Counted from the stretch's first letter, positions 24,096-36,987 are shown. The stretch: DNA of 64,000 bases from Incurvaria masculella (GCA_946894095.1 OX335645.2:12051001-12115000); one strand, 5' to 3'. The notes: generated by a model from the letters alone, not told the origin. Numbers and translations are program-made.

Positions 24096-26494
24096 AGTTT
24101 TAGCTGTATCAGATTCAGTTGGCTGCAATAGGTAAAACATATAATGCAGACTAATACGTTTATCGGAATTCATATTTTCTGTTCCACTTTGAATCTGTGT
24201 CATTAATCTAGTTAATGTTCCCCGGTGTGCTTGGCGCTGCGCTCATCTCTGCTTGATGCAATTTGGGGAAGTGTTACGGACGAGAGCAGCATCCGACATT
24301 GCTCATTTTGATACCTTCGGGTGAGGGGGGATGGTGGATAATCATAATATTTTCTAAAGTATGAATGAAAGCGCATCTTGTTAACTTCAACATCGATGTT
24401 GATAAAAGTAAGGAAACGGACTAGTTTGCATGTTCACTTGTTTATTATGTGTAGATTTAATATGGCTGTTTTTCTTCGCAATATTGTGATTAATATTATA
24501 ATGAACGATCGATTACTTGTAACCAGGAATGATCCTGGGGGCAATGGAGTACACGGTTTTCCGTTTATTTCGACCAATTAATATCAAGGGATGCAATTGC
24601 GCCCATTATAAGATGAAATTGCCCCTTACCACAAAGATCCAGGGAAGGCAGTAGGGGCAAGTATCCTCCACCAGAGTCACGTCTTTTATTTCGAACAATT
24701 ATAAATAAATAAAAAAAACGTTTATTGCATTTCAATCATATACACAACTATTTTCCGCCAGTCTACCCTTTTAAGATATAATCAGACAAGGGTCGTGGCA
24801 AAACAAATGTAAAAAATATATTACAAAAATAAAATTAAACATTAATTAATATATATGAAGTAAGACAAAATTAATCTACATATATGCATGCAATAAATAA
24901 TGTGGTCAACTCAGAAAATTGTGATGATGATCTCTCACTAGAGCTCGGAATATGTGGATAGATGCACACTGACGCAAATGTGAGAGATTTCGTATCGAAG
25001 GTACTTTATTCCGAACAATTTCAAAACAATATATGCAATTTAACATGGAATTGCTTCGATCCTTTTCACGGGCATTCGAAACCAAAATCCTCCATGAACT
25101 TGAAAACCCTCGCATTCATAACGTCGTCCTACGAGCTAGAAAATAGCTGCATTTGACCTTTGATCATCTGCTTTTTAGTCAAATGGATTGACGCACACGT
25201 TTGCCCTGAAGCTGATGAACTCGGCTGCAGGGAGGTCGTCGCTCCGAAATGACTACTTTCTCTTTATAAATATTTTCTTATTTTAAATTTCACAATCCTG
25301 CTACCATTGTATTTTAAAAGTATTATATTGTATTATATTATATTTATATATTATAGTATCGTACTATACATAAAATTATGTCAAATTAGAACACTTCTAA
25401 ATTTTTAACACGATAATATTTACTTTCTACTGATTCGGAGTATATTAAAAATCCACAGCCAGAAATTCCATAGACGGATCAAGCAAGAAAACGCTTGGAT
25501 GTGATCAGCGATCTTCCAATACAGAATCCAAGCGATTACATCCCCAACCCTTCCAGCGTCGCTTCATGCATCGTAAAATCATTCCATTGTATTCATCGTT
25601 GTGTACCTATCCTATTCTATCATCCGCTTACACTTGGGTTGACACGATGAATGCGAACGATAATTTCCAATGAATGTATGTATATTAAATGTGCCGCCGT
25701 TATCAATATCAACGAATTTTCTGTGGCCATCGCGTTGAAGGAGCGCTGGGTCTCTTTATTTATGTTCAGTTTTTAATTTGAATGGTAAAATAACATCAAT
25801 ATGGGAATTTTTGTTCGTTATTTAAGCCAAACGTGATGACTGATACAAAAAAAATAAGGAACATAGCACATTTCCAAAATAGTGCTATCACCGCTTCACC
25901 GGCCGTGATTGTGGCTAGTCCTCATCGCTATCCGCTGTCATCGTCATCCGCTGTCATTTTCATCCACTGTCATCGTCATCCGCTGTCACCGGCATCCGGC
26001 ACGGCGGCATCGGCGCCCGTGGCGCCCGCTAGCGAGAGCGCTCCGAATACCTCACTCAGTCAGATAGACTGCTAATGCAATTATCATATCGGAACAATAT
26101 TCACTGATTCCATTTGGAAACTGGGTCGATATGGGTCTTCGTACCCAGAGGGAACTACTTTTTATGTATACTTCACATCACCTTTTAGTTTGTTTTCATT
26201 TTGTCAAACTGCATCCATGAACGATGTGAACGTTTTACAAAACTCACTCGGCTTATTTTTGGATTTGCGAACTCAGGAATCAGGATTTTTTTAGTTAGGA
26301 AAACCTCTTTTATAGCGCTTGTCCAAGAGATTTTCTAGACTGAAAACCTTGAATCATTAAAATACCGTGCTCCAGAATCTTTCGGTCGGAAAAATTGCGC
26401 TTTTTTAACCGCAATAAAAGCGGTGCTGAAAGATTTCCTATTCCTGAGCACGGAATTGCAAGAATTGGCCTACTGTTGGTCTCCAGCAATGTAT
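24096..26494. other. Intergenic, no gene seen
   Basis: AT-rich, with A/T microsatellite-like stretches near 25320-25370. 25931-25994 holds about four copies of a 16-bp unit (TCCGCTGTCATCGTCA and variants), followed by GC-rich sequence to 26050. About 26340-26475 belongs to the GGAATTCCGTGCTCAG repeat group. Confidence 0.4.
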
Positions 26495-26791
26495 CACTTT
26501 TTAGGGCTCCGTACCCAAAGGGTGCCAATGGAACCCTATTACTAAGCCTCCGCTGTCCGTCCGTCTGTCACAGGGCTGTATCTCATGAACCGTAATAGGT
26601 AGGTAGCTGAAATTTTCACGGAGTGTATATTTATTTTGCCGCTTAATATATATTTAAATAGGTAAAATTAAAAAAACAATAAAAAATACAGGGGGGGGGG
26701 GCATTACAAAAAACGTGTTTTTTATGTTAAATATTGTACGAGGATATGGAACCCTTCGCGTGCGAGTCCGACTCGCACTTGGCCGGTTTTT
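26495..26791 (+). repeat. Repeat family K, near-complete copy
   Basis: Runs from ACTTTTTAGGGCTCCGTACC to GAGTCCGACTCGCACTTGGC. Contains GTCTGTCACAGGGCTG, CATGAACCGTAATAGG and TTTATTTTGCCGC, plus a G run near 26690-26700. Confidence 0.75.
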
Positions 26792-26884
26792 ACTGACGCT
26801 CAGCACCGTACGGAAATATGACTTTGGGCAAATGTATCTAGTACCTAATCCTAATAGGGAAGGACTTATCATTTACTATTTATT

Positions 26885-27220
26885 ATTAAACTAGACGGAA
26901 AATATGGACAATTAGTAATTATCGCTTCGACCATTTATTTATTTCATATAACAACCATATTGAAGTCAATCCACTACCTGGTAGCGACGTGTGCTATGCG
27001 GGTACCTTCCTTCTTTTTGTACATTGAATGAGGCGAATGAGGAATTTTTCGTTCTTGGTACGGGCTTCATGTAAAACTTTAGGCCTAATTAGGATAGTAG
27101 GATTAATCTCACCCGGGTTAAGATGGTCGAAGCGGCAATGACAAATGTTCAAGTTTAAGTCGTGTAATGCTTTCAGGCTGATATCATGAAATTAGGTGTG
27201 GTAATAGTATTAATGTATTT
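26885..27220. repeat. SINE family S fragments (minus, then plus)
   Basis: 26885-26935 is a minus-strand piece (GACGGAAAATATGGACAATT, then CGCTTCGACCA). 27000-27220 is a degraded plus copy (CATGTAAAACTTTAGGCC, then AAGATGGTCGAAGCGGCAAT). Confidence 0.5.
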
Positions 27221-27865
27221 TACTTGGATATGCACAACAGTAGCTTTACGATGGCCTCAACCGTCTAACGGTTATTGGTCCCGAACTTGACCGCGCTCAG
27301 TGATGCCTAACCTCGGTTCCCTAACGAGCCGACGTACCATTGGGGTACCAAAATAACTTTAACTTATAGTAGCATGCACGGCACGGATGCTGTTCCACCC
27401 CCTCCAAGCGGCAGCGGCTGCGCAGATACCAAATCCGAGACGGTTCTGAGCAGCCGCTTGCGAGTGGAAGGGGCCGGCCAACATCCATCCCGACAATTGG
27501 ACCTGCCGTGTTTTTACTAACCTTAAAATTGAGCAAGGTACGTATACGATGTCATTTGAAATATTCATGTTGTCGGTTCGGAAATTAAACATTCACCTAG
27601 CAGTTTTATTTGCACAATTCCCGTGACAGGGCGCAGAGCGTTGGATGTCCGCGGAGCCCACTTTATTTGTTCACGTGGTCGTGACGTCCTATTTCCACCA
27701 TCCGTCCATTTTCGTTTATTTTCGTCAGTTAGCGGGCCGTCACTTTTTGTTGGTGATTTTGGGGCACCTCATAAACGTTCTGGGACAGTTTAAAGTTATT
27801 TCTCTTGGAGCCCTGCTACTAGAAGTAACAAATTGGCCCAGCATTCTATTTGTTTTTTTTTGTAG
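27221..27865. other. Intergenic, no gene seen
   Basis: Contains a moderately GC-rich patch at 27385-27485. No supported exon. Confidence 0.35.
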
Positions 27866-27970
27866 CTGTCCACGGATGGCTAATGGTGAGAATGAATGAG
27901 CACGGCTACATTGAACTGGATGGAAAACACGGACAATTCTTCATTGCCGCTTCTACCATCTTTTTATCAA
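27866..27970 (-). repeat. SINE family S fragment (minus)
   Basis: Inverted family sequence: ATGGCTAATGGTGAG, then CACGGCTACATTGAACTGG, ATGGAAAACACGGACAATT and GCCGCTTCTACCATC. Confidence 0.65.
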
Positions 27971-28580
27971 TGGGATTACCATCGTCGTTATCACCATACT
28001 GGACCAGGCTTGCTATAAGCCGGAAAAAACAATAAAAAATTGAGGTGTGCGTGACCTCAACTTAAATCAATCGAGCTATACCTAGTGGCAGTGGTGATTT
28101 GGTGCAAACGTTTGGAGCAAAAAAGGTACATGACATTTAGTTATACTGCCTAAAAATTGTTCACCGTTTAAAATGGCCTAATACAACAAAATAAAATACA
28201 GATTTTTTGCTCCAAATAGGCCAAGGAATACCTGGTTAACGTTTGGATTGATACCGTGGGATACATGGATGACTAATTTAATTATTATATTATGAAATTG
28301 ATCTGCCGATAATGTTCTTGTGAAACAAGTGAGAGTCAAACTTCCTCAAACATTTTCACAAAGCGGGAAGTGTTACTAATGTAATAGTAACTTAAGGGTA
28401 ATCACCGCTTTCTTGAAAGCGAAAGCGACTGTCCCACTGCGAAGCTACGAGCGACTGCCTTACTGCGAAGCTACGAAATTTTAATATAAACAAACTACCG
28501 TAGAAGGACAGTATCCGATAACATGTATTTTTGTATTTTCAATATTCTTAATAGGCAGTTGTATGCAAACCTGGTATAGC

Positions 28581-28609
28581 AAAAACTTGCCGTTCCATGG
28601 CAAGTTTTT
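28581..28609. other. Perfect 11-bp hairpin
   Basis: AAAAACTTGCC (28581-28591) and GGCAAGTTTTT (28599-28609) pair perfectly around a 7-nt loop and are followed by more T residues. It looks like a terminator, but nothing transcribed is evident nearby. Confidence 0.6.
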
Positions 28610-29294
28610 TTTAAACAATCATGATCCGAAGATTTTGCATTTTATGATTTGGACGTATAAAAGTTGGACTACCAAGCCTATTTTATTTTAATTATATGAT
28701 GTCAATTAAGATATTAGCGAATCTGGGGGTTTCGTCCTTGGATTGCTCAGATTCGACCATGTTTTAGTTAATTGCAATCAATATACAACCAAAATAAAAA
28801 TATATCCAAGCGTGACCTAGTTAATTTATTACTAAAGATAATAAAACTAAAACGCCGTACTTAAAATACTGCTTTAAGACATTTGCAAAGATTGCATTAT
28901 TTAGAATGCCATCTTGTAAATGCAACCGATGAATGTATTCTGAACAGATAGCTTCAGCGACTGTTACAAAGCGAAGCCATTACTCTACCGTTGCACAAAA
29001 TGCGGAACCGACCGACTGTTACACCAATTCGCTCCAGTTTGCTCGCAGCTAGGATAACCAAGTTAATTCTCGTTTCGGGCAGGGAGTGGCACAAGACGTC
29101 GCTTATTAAGTCTCAGGGCATTGTTTGATAAATGCCACTGCTGAGCTTCCTGCCGTCACACCGCCGCCGCCCCCCAGCGCCGCCGTTCCGCCCAACCTCG
29201 GATTCGAACACATTGAAAAATTTTATGGGTAATGTTTATGTGTGAATGAAAAGTTAAAATAGCCGTAAATTTATTTACTGATAATTTTACTTAA
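28610..29294. other. Intergenic, no gene seen
   Basis: AT-rich, with a small C-rich patch at 29150-29200 (CCGCCGCCGCCCCCCAGCG). No exon is supported. Confidence 0.35.
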
Positions 29295-29870
29295 CGTGTA
29301 CGCCTCGTCGCTTAGTCGCGACGCTCTATAATACTTGCCTCCTATGCCGGAGGTCAGGTTCGATCCCCAACCGGTTCATGCACAATTTTCTTTCTTTTTT
29401 TTAAGTTGGATAAGTGTGTATTTCATTATTGTGGACGGATAAAATATGTAAACCGGTAAAGTTTCTTTGCGGTTTCTTTTTTACTGAGAATCCGCTGATC
29501 TATCAGTTTGTGACGTAACTTAGTCAACTATAGTTATCTTACTTATATACTATTAGTTATCAACTATAGTTTGATAAGCAAAAGTTGAAATTAATGATAG
29601 TAAAAAAGTGAATTTCGTCACGAATTCTCCATGTCTTCCTTGGATCGGAATTCATGTAAAATTGTAAGTATTCTTCCTGTACTAGATCGAATGGTTTAAG
29701 CTCGCCCGCTTTGCTTTTTCGTCCAAATAAAAAAATATCTACACGACATGCTCATGAAGGAAAGGTCCTGACATAGCACCTTATTCCTTTGTGAATGCGG
29801 TGTATTAGGCTAATATCATAACGGTGGGTGTGATTTTAGCCATCCATGTCCTGTTTCATGTTCTTGTGCG
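29295..29870 (+). repeat. SINE family S, tRNA-type head, interrupted
   Basis: The head has A-box-like TCGCTTAGTCGCG and a clean B box GGTTCGATCCC (29357-29367), then GGTTCATGCAC and TTGGATAAGTGT. About 180 bp (roughly 29440-29620) do not match the family. The body resumes with TTCGTCACGAAT and GGATCGGAATTCATGTAAAA and ends at GCCATCCATGTCC. Confidence 0.7.
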
Positions 29871-30290
29871 CTGATTCGACTAAGTCAGGTTAAGATACAT
29901 GAGTTAGGTTAAGTTAAGTTAAATAAGGTATAACCAATAAGATCGATACTTAAAGGGATATGGGTAAAAATACCCAAGTACTAAGCTAAAAATACTAAGT
30001 ACAATAATAACATCTCGAATGAAGACTCGACTGACCTGGTGACATTTTGATATCCAGTAATAGAAATTTGTATTGTGACTCGTCCCACGCCTTCGATGAA
30101 AGCCAGAGGTAGAATGTAACAAATAAAAGTATTATTCAGAGTTAGCATACCGTGATTGACACCTCGCTTTAAATGGAGTTTTGTTCCATAAATGCGTCGA
30201 TAAGCCATATTCGGAATAGAACCACCAACTCTCAATTTATTAAACATTTGCAGAGAGACGATGTGATAAAAAAATATTATAATGCGTACT
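29871..30290. other. Intergenic, no gene seen
   Basis: Starts with a run of AGGTTAAG/AGTTAAG units (29885-29925). No other structure was recognised. Confidence 0.35.
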
Positions 30291-30420
30291 TTAACATTAT
30301 AAATGAGAAAGTAACTCTGTCTGTCTGTTGCGTTTCACGTCTAAACCGCTGAACCAATTTTTGATGAATTTCGGTATAGATATAGCCTGGAGGCTACCTT
30401 TTGTGGCGAAAATTGTTGTC
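30291..30420 (+). repeat. RTE-tail-like interspersed repeat
   Basis: Carries AACATTATAAATGAGAAAG, CTCTGTCTGTCTGTTGC, AAACCGCTGAACCAATTTT and ATTTCGGTATAGATATAG. This motif order is typical of short repeats related to RTE LINE tails in Lepidoptera. A minus copy is at 49320-49445. Confidence 0.55.
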
Positions 30421-30512
30421 TAAAGCGGGTTCGTCAGTATAGTACGCATGAAACAATCACGGAAAAGTCATGAAAATCGTACACTTTGAAAAATACTTTG
30501 ATGATGGCCTCA

Positions 30513-30885
30513 GGGGCCCAGTGGCGCGACACTTCGGCGATCGCTCTCCGAAGTTAAGCAACGCTGGGTCCGGTCTGGTCTTGGATGGGTGACCATTCGA
30601 CCGTTGAGAGAGGCTGGCCGTGGTTCGGATTCCACGTTAAGCTGTAGGTCCCCTTCCTTACTTACTAGGTGGTAGGGTTTATCCCGCCCGGGTTGGTACC
30701 ATCGCATTGGATGAACGATGGTCGAAGCGGCAATGAAAATTGTCCGTGTTTTCTATCCAGTTCAATGTAGCCGTGCAATATAAGGAAGGTCCTGGCATGG
30801 CACCTAGTTCCCATGTGGTGTGTTGGGCTAATACCATGACAGAACTTGTGGTATTAGCAATCCATGTCCAGTCACATAAAAAAAA
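30513..30885 (+). repeat. SINE family S with a 5S-rRNA-type head
   Basis: 30549-30594 closely matches the 5S rRNA internal promoter: CCGAAGTTAAGCAACGCTGG, then CTTGGATGGGTGACC. From about 30620 (GTGGTTCGGATTCCACG) the sequence is the same body as in tRNA-headed copies: CTGTAGGTCC, TTGGTACCATCGCATTGG, GGTCGAAGCGGCAATG, GTTCAATGTAGCCGTG, ending CAATCCATGTCCAGTCACAT and an A run. This is a SINE3-like arrangement, not a 5S gene. Confidence 0.8.
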
Positions 30886-31179
30886 ATGACAATCTAGGGA
30901 GGGATCGAATTCACGAAAATACCCCAGGACAGCCGGTCTAACTTGCTTTATATGCCAGATAATGGTAGGTAATATATTATTTGCCAGACTAGGTTTCTGC
31001 GCACTAAATTACGAAACGCTCACTATGCATTGCTTACATAATATTTTATACTAAATTCCTATAACAAAAAAGTGGGATTCTTAACTATACATGTTCATGG
31101 TCCACTAGACTGTTTGCATAATTTTGAAGATGTTATTATTTTATTAGATGTGTAATTAGGTATATTAGCCAATCACTTA

Positions 31180-31548
31180 CACGCTTGAGCGGCTCGAAGC
31201 CTCGCATACCAGAGGTTCAAATCCTCGCCCTGTTCATGCACCAATTTCTGAGTTGGATAAGTGTTTTTCGTCACGAATGCGAGCTGCTTCTTGGTTCGGA
31301 ATCCATGTAGAACTGTAGGTCCTCTTCCCATACTAGGTGGTAGGGTTCAGGCCGCCCGAGTTGGTACCATCACATTGGATGAAAAGATGGTCGAAGCGGC
31401 AATGAAATATTGTCTGTGTTTTCCATTCAGTTCAATGTAGCCGTGCTCATAAAGGGAAGGCATGGCACTTAATTCCTTCGGGAATGTGGTGTATTGGGCT
31501 AATATCATAACGGTAGTTGTGTGGCCATCCATGTCAGGTTGCATAAAA
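31180..31548 (+). repeat. SINE family S, tRNA-type head
   Basis: B box GGTTCAAATCC, then GTTCATGCACCA, GAGTTGGATAAGTG and TTCGTCACGAATGCGAGC. The body follows in order (CTGTAGGTCCTC, GGTTGGTACCATC, GATGGTCGAAGCGGCAAT), to CCATCCATGTCAGG and an A run. A short minus-strand piece of the same family follows at about 31570-31605. Confidence 0.8.
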
Positions 31549-31609
31549 AAACGCTTGCCTTCATATGATCACGGCAACATTGAGCTGAACTGAAAACACA
31601 CAAATTATT

Positions 31610-32081
31610 ATTTTTTTCGACCCCTCTCCCTTTAAAGCAACACAGCAATAACCCCATTTCCGTCAATTTGACCTAAATTTCCTGTCCTTCCACAAATCAC
31701 AACAAAAAGCATAAAAATAAGTTAATCTAAAAGTCTTAAATCTGAGCCCTGTGTGTGAGTAAGAAATACCTCAAGAACTCAAGCTTTAGATTCTAGCAGC
31801 GAAATATTAAAAGAGAACAAACTGCCAACAGCAGCTCTGTGACTTAAGCTTCTGAAATTTTAATTTGGGTAAGTTTTCTCTTGCGGGCCGCGAGCACGTC
31901 CTCCGAGACTTGTGCGATGGACAGGTATACATACCAGTCGACTCACTCGTATTTCCAGAATAATTTACAATAGAAATTCCTTAAACACTGCTAAATGTCT
32001 TTCTTGTATTCTTATCGTTCATATGTCTCGGGACTTTTTCTTTAAGACTTATTTTAAGTTCCATCAACCTTTAAATTAATA
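31610..32081. other. Intergenic, no gene seen
   Basis: No coding or RNA signature recognised. Confidence 0.35.
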
Positions 32082-32370
32082 AAAAAAACAGCAAAGTGCG
32101 ATTCGGACTCGCACACGAAGGGTTCCGTACCATCGTACAACATTGAACACAACAGAATCACGGTTTTTGTATGGGGCCCCCTTTAATGTCTATTATTTAA
32201 CCTATTTGTTTTTATAGCGGCAAAATAAATACACACTCTATGAAAATTTCAGCTGTCTACCTATTACGGTTTATGAGATACAGCTCTGTGACAGACGGAC
32301 GGACGGACGTACGAACGGACAGCGGAGGCTTGGTGATAGGGTTCCGCCGGCACCTTAGGGTACTAATAAT
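32082..32370 (-). repeat. Repeat family K copy (minus)
   Basis: Inverted copy: GCAAAGTGCGATTCGGACTC, GAAGGGTTCCGTACC, then the inverted TTTTGCCGC and CATGAACCGT motifs, a (GGAC)n run, and GATAGGGTTCCGCCGG at the far end. Confidence 0.7.
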
Positions 32371-32432
32371 TACTTTTAAGACGTTTATTTATTTTCAAGT
32401 AATCGTGCTCTATTTCAGTGCATGTGGTTGAG

Positions 32433-32603
32433 GTTTTCATTAAAATGTGCTTTGAATTTTGAATTGAATGTGAGTTGTCATATATGATATGATATTATTA
32501 TAGAATTACATCTATTTTTTGAGGTTTTCATTAAAATGTGCTTTGAATTTTGAATTGAATGTGAGTTGTGATATGATATCATGATAGGGTTACATCTATT
32601 TTT
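32433..32603. repeat. Two-copy ~88-bp tandem repeat
   Basis: TTTTCATTAAAATGTGCTTT starts both units (about 32433 and 32521). The units are nearly identical through GAATTGAATGTGAGTTGT and TTACATCTATTTTT. Confidence 0.8.
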
Positions 32604-34263
32604 ATTTCTGATTGTGTTTATGTGTGAATCTTTCGTACAATGTAACTGTATGCAAAATTGTTATGTGTGTATAATTGAAGTACGCCTGTGTAGATTCATT
32701 TGAATGTGTGGTCTCTGCACTGAAGAAGGCATTACAAAATCTAAACTTCAACATTTAAACGCAGTTTAAACGGTTGAGTCGCGTGATGTGTGGAGAGTGG
32801 GTGTTGGAGAGTAAGTTCCCTTTCTGTTTCCGTGGAAATTTCTGTTTTTCTGGAAGTACTGAACTGCTAGATAATTTTATTAATAACGATTGTTAATTTA
32901 TTTTCTTGTCCTACAGACAAAACATTTCATTGATTTAATATGTAAGCGTCCTTAACATGTGTCATACAACCGAAAACGCTTGGATGAAGAAGACACTCCC
33001 GCTACAACTGATGCGGAGGCGACGTGCTACGCTACACTATGACTTATGAAGTCGCGGCAAAGAGTGCGAGTTGACGGCATCCGCTCGACCCCGTGCCCGC
33101 GCCGCTCAGGTCAGCGTCCTTTGAGAAAATGTCTGATATATTACACGCTCTTTCTTCGCGACAAAACAGACTGCGCTCGTCAAAAGAATCCCATGAAAGG
33201 AGTGTACCGCGGCACGGCCTACTACTTTGCACTGGCGCCAACCTTCAGTGGAGAAGCATGTCAACCATTATGTTAAACGCACAGTTGACCTTCCAAAAAT
33301 AAGTGCCCACCGATCCTACAGATTCTTGTCGACCAGTTTAGTGTTGGTGGGCCTCCTGAAAGTTCGAAATCACATAGGCGTCATCGGGCACCTTAAGATG
33401 TGTCCCCCATATGCCACGCTTAAAAAAAAAAAGTAAGTACTCCAACTACGGCATTAGATCCCAGTTACATTAATCGTGATTAAATTGTAATCGAAACATT
33501 TTAACAGAGGCACTGATAGTAGAAAAAGAATTGTAGTATATTCGTTCGTCCTTTTGCTAAACAGAGTCTGGCGGTGACAGTGAAATCAAAATATTTGGAA
33601 GAAGTTTCTCAATCCTCTGGTTTCACGTTATCATGGTTTGAATAAATCTGCTACAAAAATTGCAGCAGTTGCATGCCTCATTCCATACTTTTCTATCGCT
33701 CCGCATTTCCGGAGCCCACTTTTCGAATTGGAGTATAAAATATCCTCAGCGGCGAGTAAATAACTGTAACCGCTAACTCGGATACGCACCAGTTGGGTGC
33801 CTAGCCCTTTCAATTCATCTTTTCAACTATGAGAATATATTCACTCTGTAATTTGGTTGGCAAAAATCTTAGAATTTCGAAAATTCTTGATTTATTGCTT
33901 ATACACACACTGCTTACATTGTGGACCACTAATTCATAAAAGAAATGCCATCCTTTGGCATGCCATTCCTTACTAGACCGAGATACCATCAAAGTCATCA
34001 CACCTCGAAAAATCCTGCACTTCCTGAAGGAGGCAGGAAGAGGAGGCCTGAGGGTGAACTGTAAGAAGGGAAAAGTCACAATAGATCTTCAAAAAATACA
34101 TAAAAATACAATAAATTTCTCTGGTAGATCATAAAAAAATCCAGCGTGTGTATCAAAGAAATGAGAACTGAGAGCAAACTTCGGAAAATCGTGGCTGGTG
34201 TGTCAAAGTTGGGCGCTCATAGGCTTCCGTAAAATCTCGGGGAAATCTCTAGTTATCTTCGCT
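32604..34263. other. Intergenic, no gene seen
   Basis: A GC-richer block at 33040-33420 has open frames in several phases, but none resembles a known protein. Confidence 0.35.
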
Positions 34264-34470
34264 CGGAACCCTATTACTAAGCCTCCGCTGTCCGTCCGTC
34301 CGTACGTCCGTCCGTCCTTTCGTCTGTCATAGGGCTGTATCTCATGAACCGTAATGGGTAGGTAGCTGAATTTTTCACAGAGTGTGTATTTTTTTTTGCC
34401 GCTATAACAACAAACAGGTAACATAAAAAATATTAAAAATTACCCCTTTAATTCCCCATACAAAAAACGT
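34264..34470 (+). repeat. Repeat family K, truncated copy
   Basis: CGGAACCCTATTACTAAGCC, (CCGT)n, GTCATAGGGCTGTATCTC, CATGAACCGTAATGGG and TTTTTGCCGC in family order; the right end is missing. Confidence 0.65.
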
Positions 34471-34489
34471 TATTATAACGTTAAACGTT

Positions 34490-34675
34490 GTTATAATTAA
34501 CCCTACCACCTAGTAAGTAAGGAAGGGGACCTACAGTTTACGAAAATATGAACCACGACCAGCCTCAACGGTTGAAAATGGTCACCCATCCAGAACCCAA
34601 CCAGGCTTAGACATGCTTCACCAGCTTATCGAATCGCAAGGCGTCGCGCCATACTGGGCTACCTGGGGATGACAT
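34490..34675 (-). repeat. SINE family S, 5S-type head (minus)
   Basis: Read on the minus strand: 5S-like GGTTCTGGATGGGTGACC, then TTTTCAACCGTTGAGGCTGG, CTGTAGGTCCCC and TACTAGGTGGTAGGGTTAAT, where it stops. It is a second 5S-headed copy, independent of 30513-30885, truncated at its 3' side. Confidence 0.7.
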
Positions 34676-36987
34676 CGTTTAATCAGTCTCCGTGCTCAGA
34701 TTTGTTATTTTTACCTAAATTGATATCACCAAATTGTAAAACCAATTTTTACGCCCCCACACCTATTTAATCTGTGGCCCCCACTAAGCTGTGAAATCTG
34801 CAATGGTGTGATTCTTTTTTTATACGCTGTTTTTGATACGCGGTATAGTATAGTGATTTACTTGTTTATTTTCAATGTTATTTCTTATTATTTATTTTAT
34901 AGTATTGTCACCTTGTGCTGTATGAACATAAAAACGTATAAACAATGAATCAAACATTCCTTCAATGAACGGCTAGGCTTAAAATCAAAGCCACTGCAAT
35001 TTGAATTCCACGAAACGGCGCCTAGAACCGATTTACCTGTTATTCTATAATATGTATGTATTTAGGTATTGACTTTTACTTCTAAGCATTTAAAATATTT
35101 AGTTGTTCTGTTCATTTTATATAAAGTTATTTCCATAGATTAACTAATCATAGAGAACACAGGTAAATGAACTATTTCTTTATTTCTTTCGTTCTTTCAT
35201 TCATTTGTTTTATTGTAACTGACAAAGCAGAAATGATCACCGACAAAAGACGATAGAGCTTCCCCAACGCTGCCCGCGCTTTAACACCACGTAACCACGG
35301 CCGAGGCTTTTGTTTTGTCGGCGGAGCGTGTGTCGGCAGTGCAGGCGAGAACATGTTAAATATTCAATACACGCGGGCCCAGCCCGTGATTAATTCACGT
35401 TTCATCATGAACCCTGCAAATTTTCGAAAATTGCATCGTCTGCCTGTTTTCCTCCGGGCAATCCAGTAACTATGCAAACACATTTCGTTCTGTGCGAAAA
35501 ATCTCACCACACATCAAAACATGTCCAATTACATTATTTTCATCTTGAAAATATTTTTACATCCTCGCCACTAAGCTGGTCTCCTATGTTTTCATGAATT
35601 ATTTTTTCCCGTAAATTACCCAGTTAAAACAGTTTAATTCAATATGTTTCATATTGATCGTTTAATATTCCAATAAACAAAAAGCTTATAAAAAAATGAA
35701 CGACTATGTCTGGTTTTATGATGTTTTTTGCTAAATTGAACCCAAGTATCTTTAGAAATGGAGTAGCAAATAGCTTTCCCTTTTTGTACAGACCGACAGG
35801 AAGAATATACCCTCTTAATGGGAGAAGGACTTAAAATGTTTCTAAATATATACACACTGCGCCATGTTCGGACCTTACTGCACAGCCGTTGCTAATCCTT
35901 GGGGAGGACAGCCCTTTCCTACACAGCATGTTGATATCGAACTAATGACCCGACCTTGCTATCTCACGTATATATACATCTAGGTGGTATATACCAGCGT
36001 GCTGTTCGAAACACAATAGCGCTCGCATAATTATTGCCTAATGAACATGGGTCCTTCGCCTCCCTCCCCCGCAGGATGCTGCTACCCCTCCGCCCGCCGT
36101 CCCCTCCGCCGCAGCCGCCAGGGGACCGCGCTTGCCTCCGACGCCACATAATATATTACCGACATTAGTGCAATTTCACACACAGGACCTGCCTTACTTA
36201 TGTTACACCGGTTACCCCATGTAACGTTTCTGTTATTATTAAAGTCAGTATTTACATACTCACTTGATGTGGACTAACCGGTTGAAAATTTAAAATGATA
36301 TTCTCTTCAATGAAGTTTACTCAGTTTGACAAAAAAATCGAAGTGCAATATTAAGAAGCTAGCGATGCACATTGCGAGCGAGGAGACATGCTAATAGGTG
36401 GTCAAAAAGCTGAAGTAAATTGACTGATCCTTCGTTTGAAGACACCCAGGAAATACACAAGACAAGAGTAGCGGACCTTACTACTCTAAGATGTCTCGAG
36501 TAAAACTGTAGATAAAATATGAGGGATTTAAGGATGCCCAATCATCAACACGAATCTCGGTGGGGCAGCTCCCATGTAGAGTGCCGAGTCTCCGTCTCCC
36601 TGGCACCAACTCTCCCTGGCCTGTTCAAAAGCTTGACCGGGCCAGAATAAAAACCGATGCACGATACCTCGAGGTCGTCGACGCTTTTACAATTGCAGTT
36701 GTTACATTTTAAGACATTCAAGTTAACGTTTATTAAAATCGATTTTACACCCATTCAGAGAAGTTTGCTTGCGTCATCTATGCGTCTAAGATGGCGAATT
36801 ACGAAAAACTTGTGATTGGAATACATTTAAGAACGTGTCTGCCTTCTACTTTTCATTAATAGAATCAAATTCAACCCTTAACATAGTATAATTGTATTAG
36901 ACAATAAATCGTAAATGTACAATCAATGCAAAAATACTCATCTTAAATGCTTTACAGTTGCTATGATTATTCATACATTATTACATT
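34676..36987. other. Intergenic downstream of ALDH copy B
   Basis: No supported gene. 36060-36125 is a short C-rich islet (CCCCTCCGCCCGCCGTCCCC). The ends of the K and S repeats lie just to the left. Confidence 0.4.

Noticed and set aside
24906..25156. Short frames on both strands
   Set aside because: Chance open frames with no resemblance to any family.
30549..30594. 5S rRNA gene
   Set aside because: Only the internal promoter part matches; the flanks are SINE body, so it is a 5S-derived SINE head.
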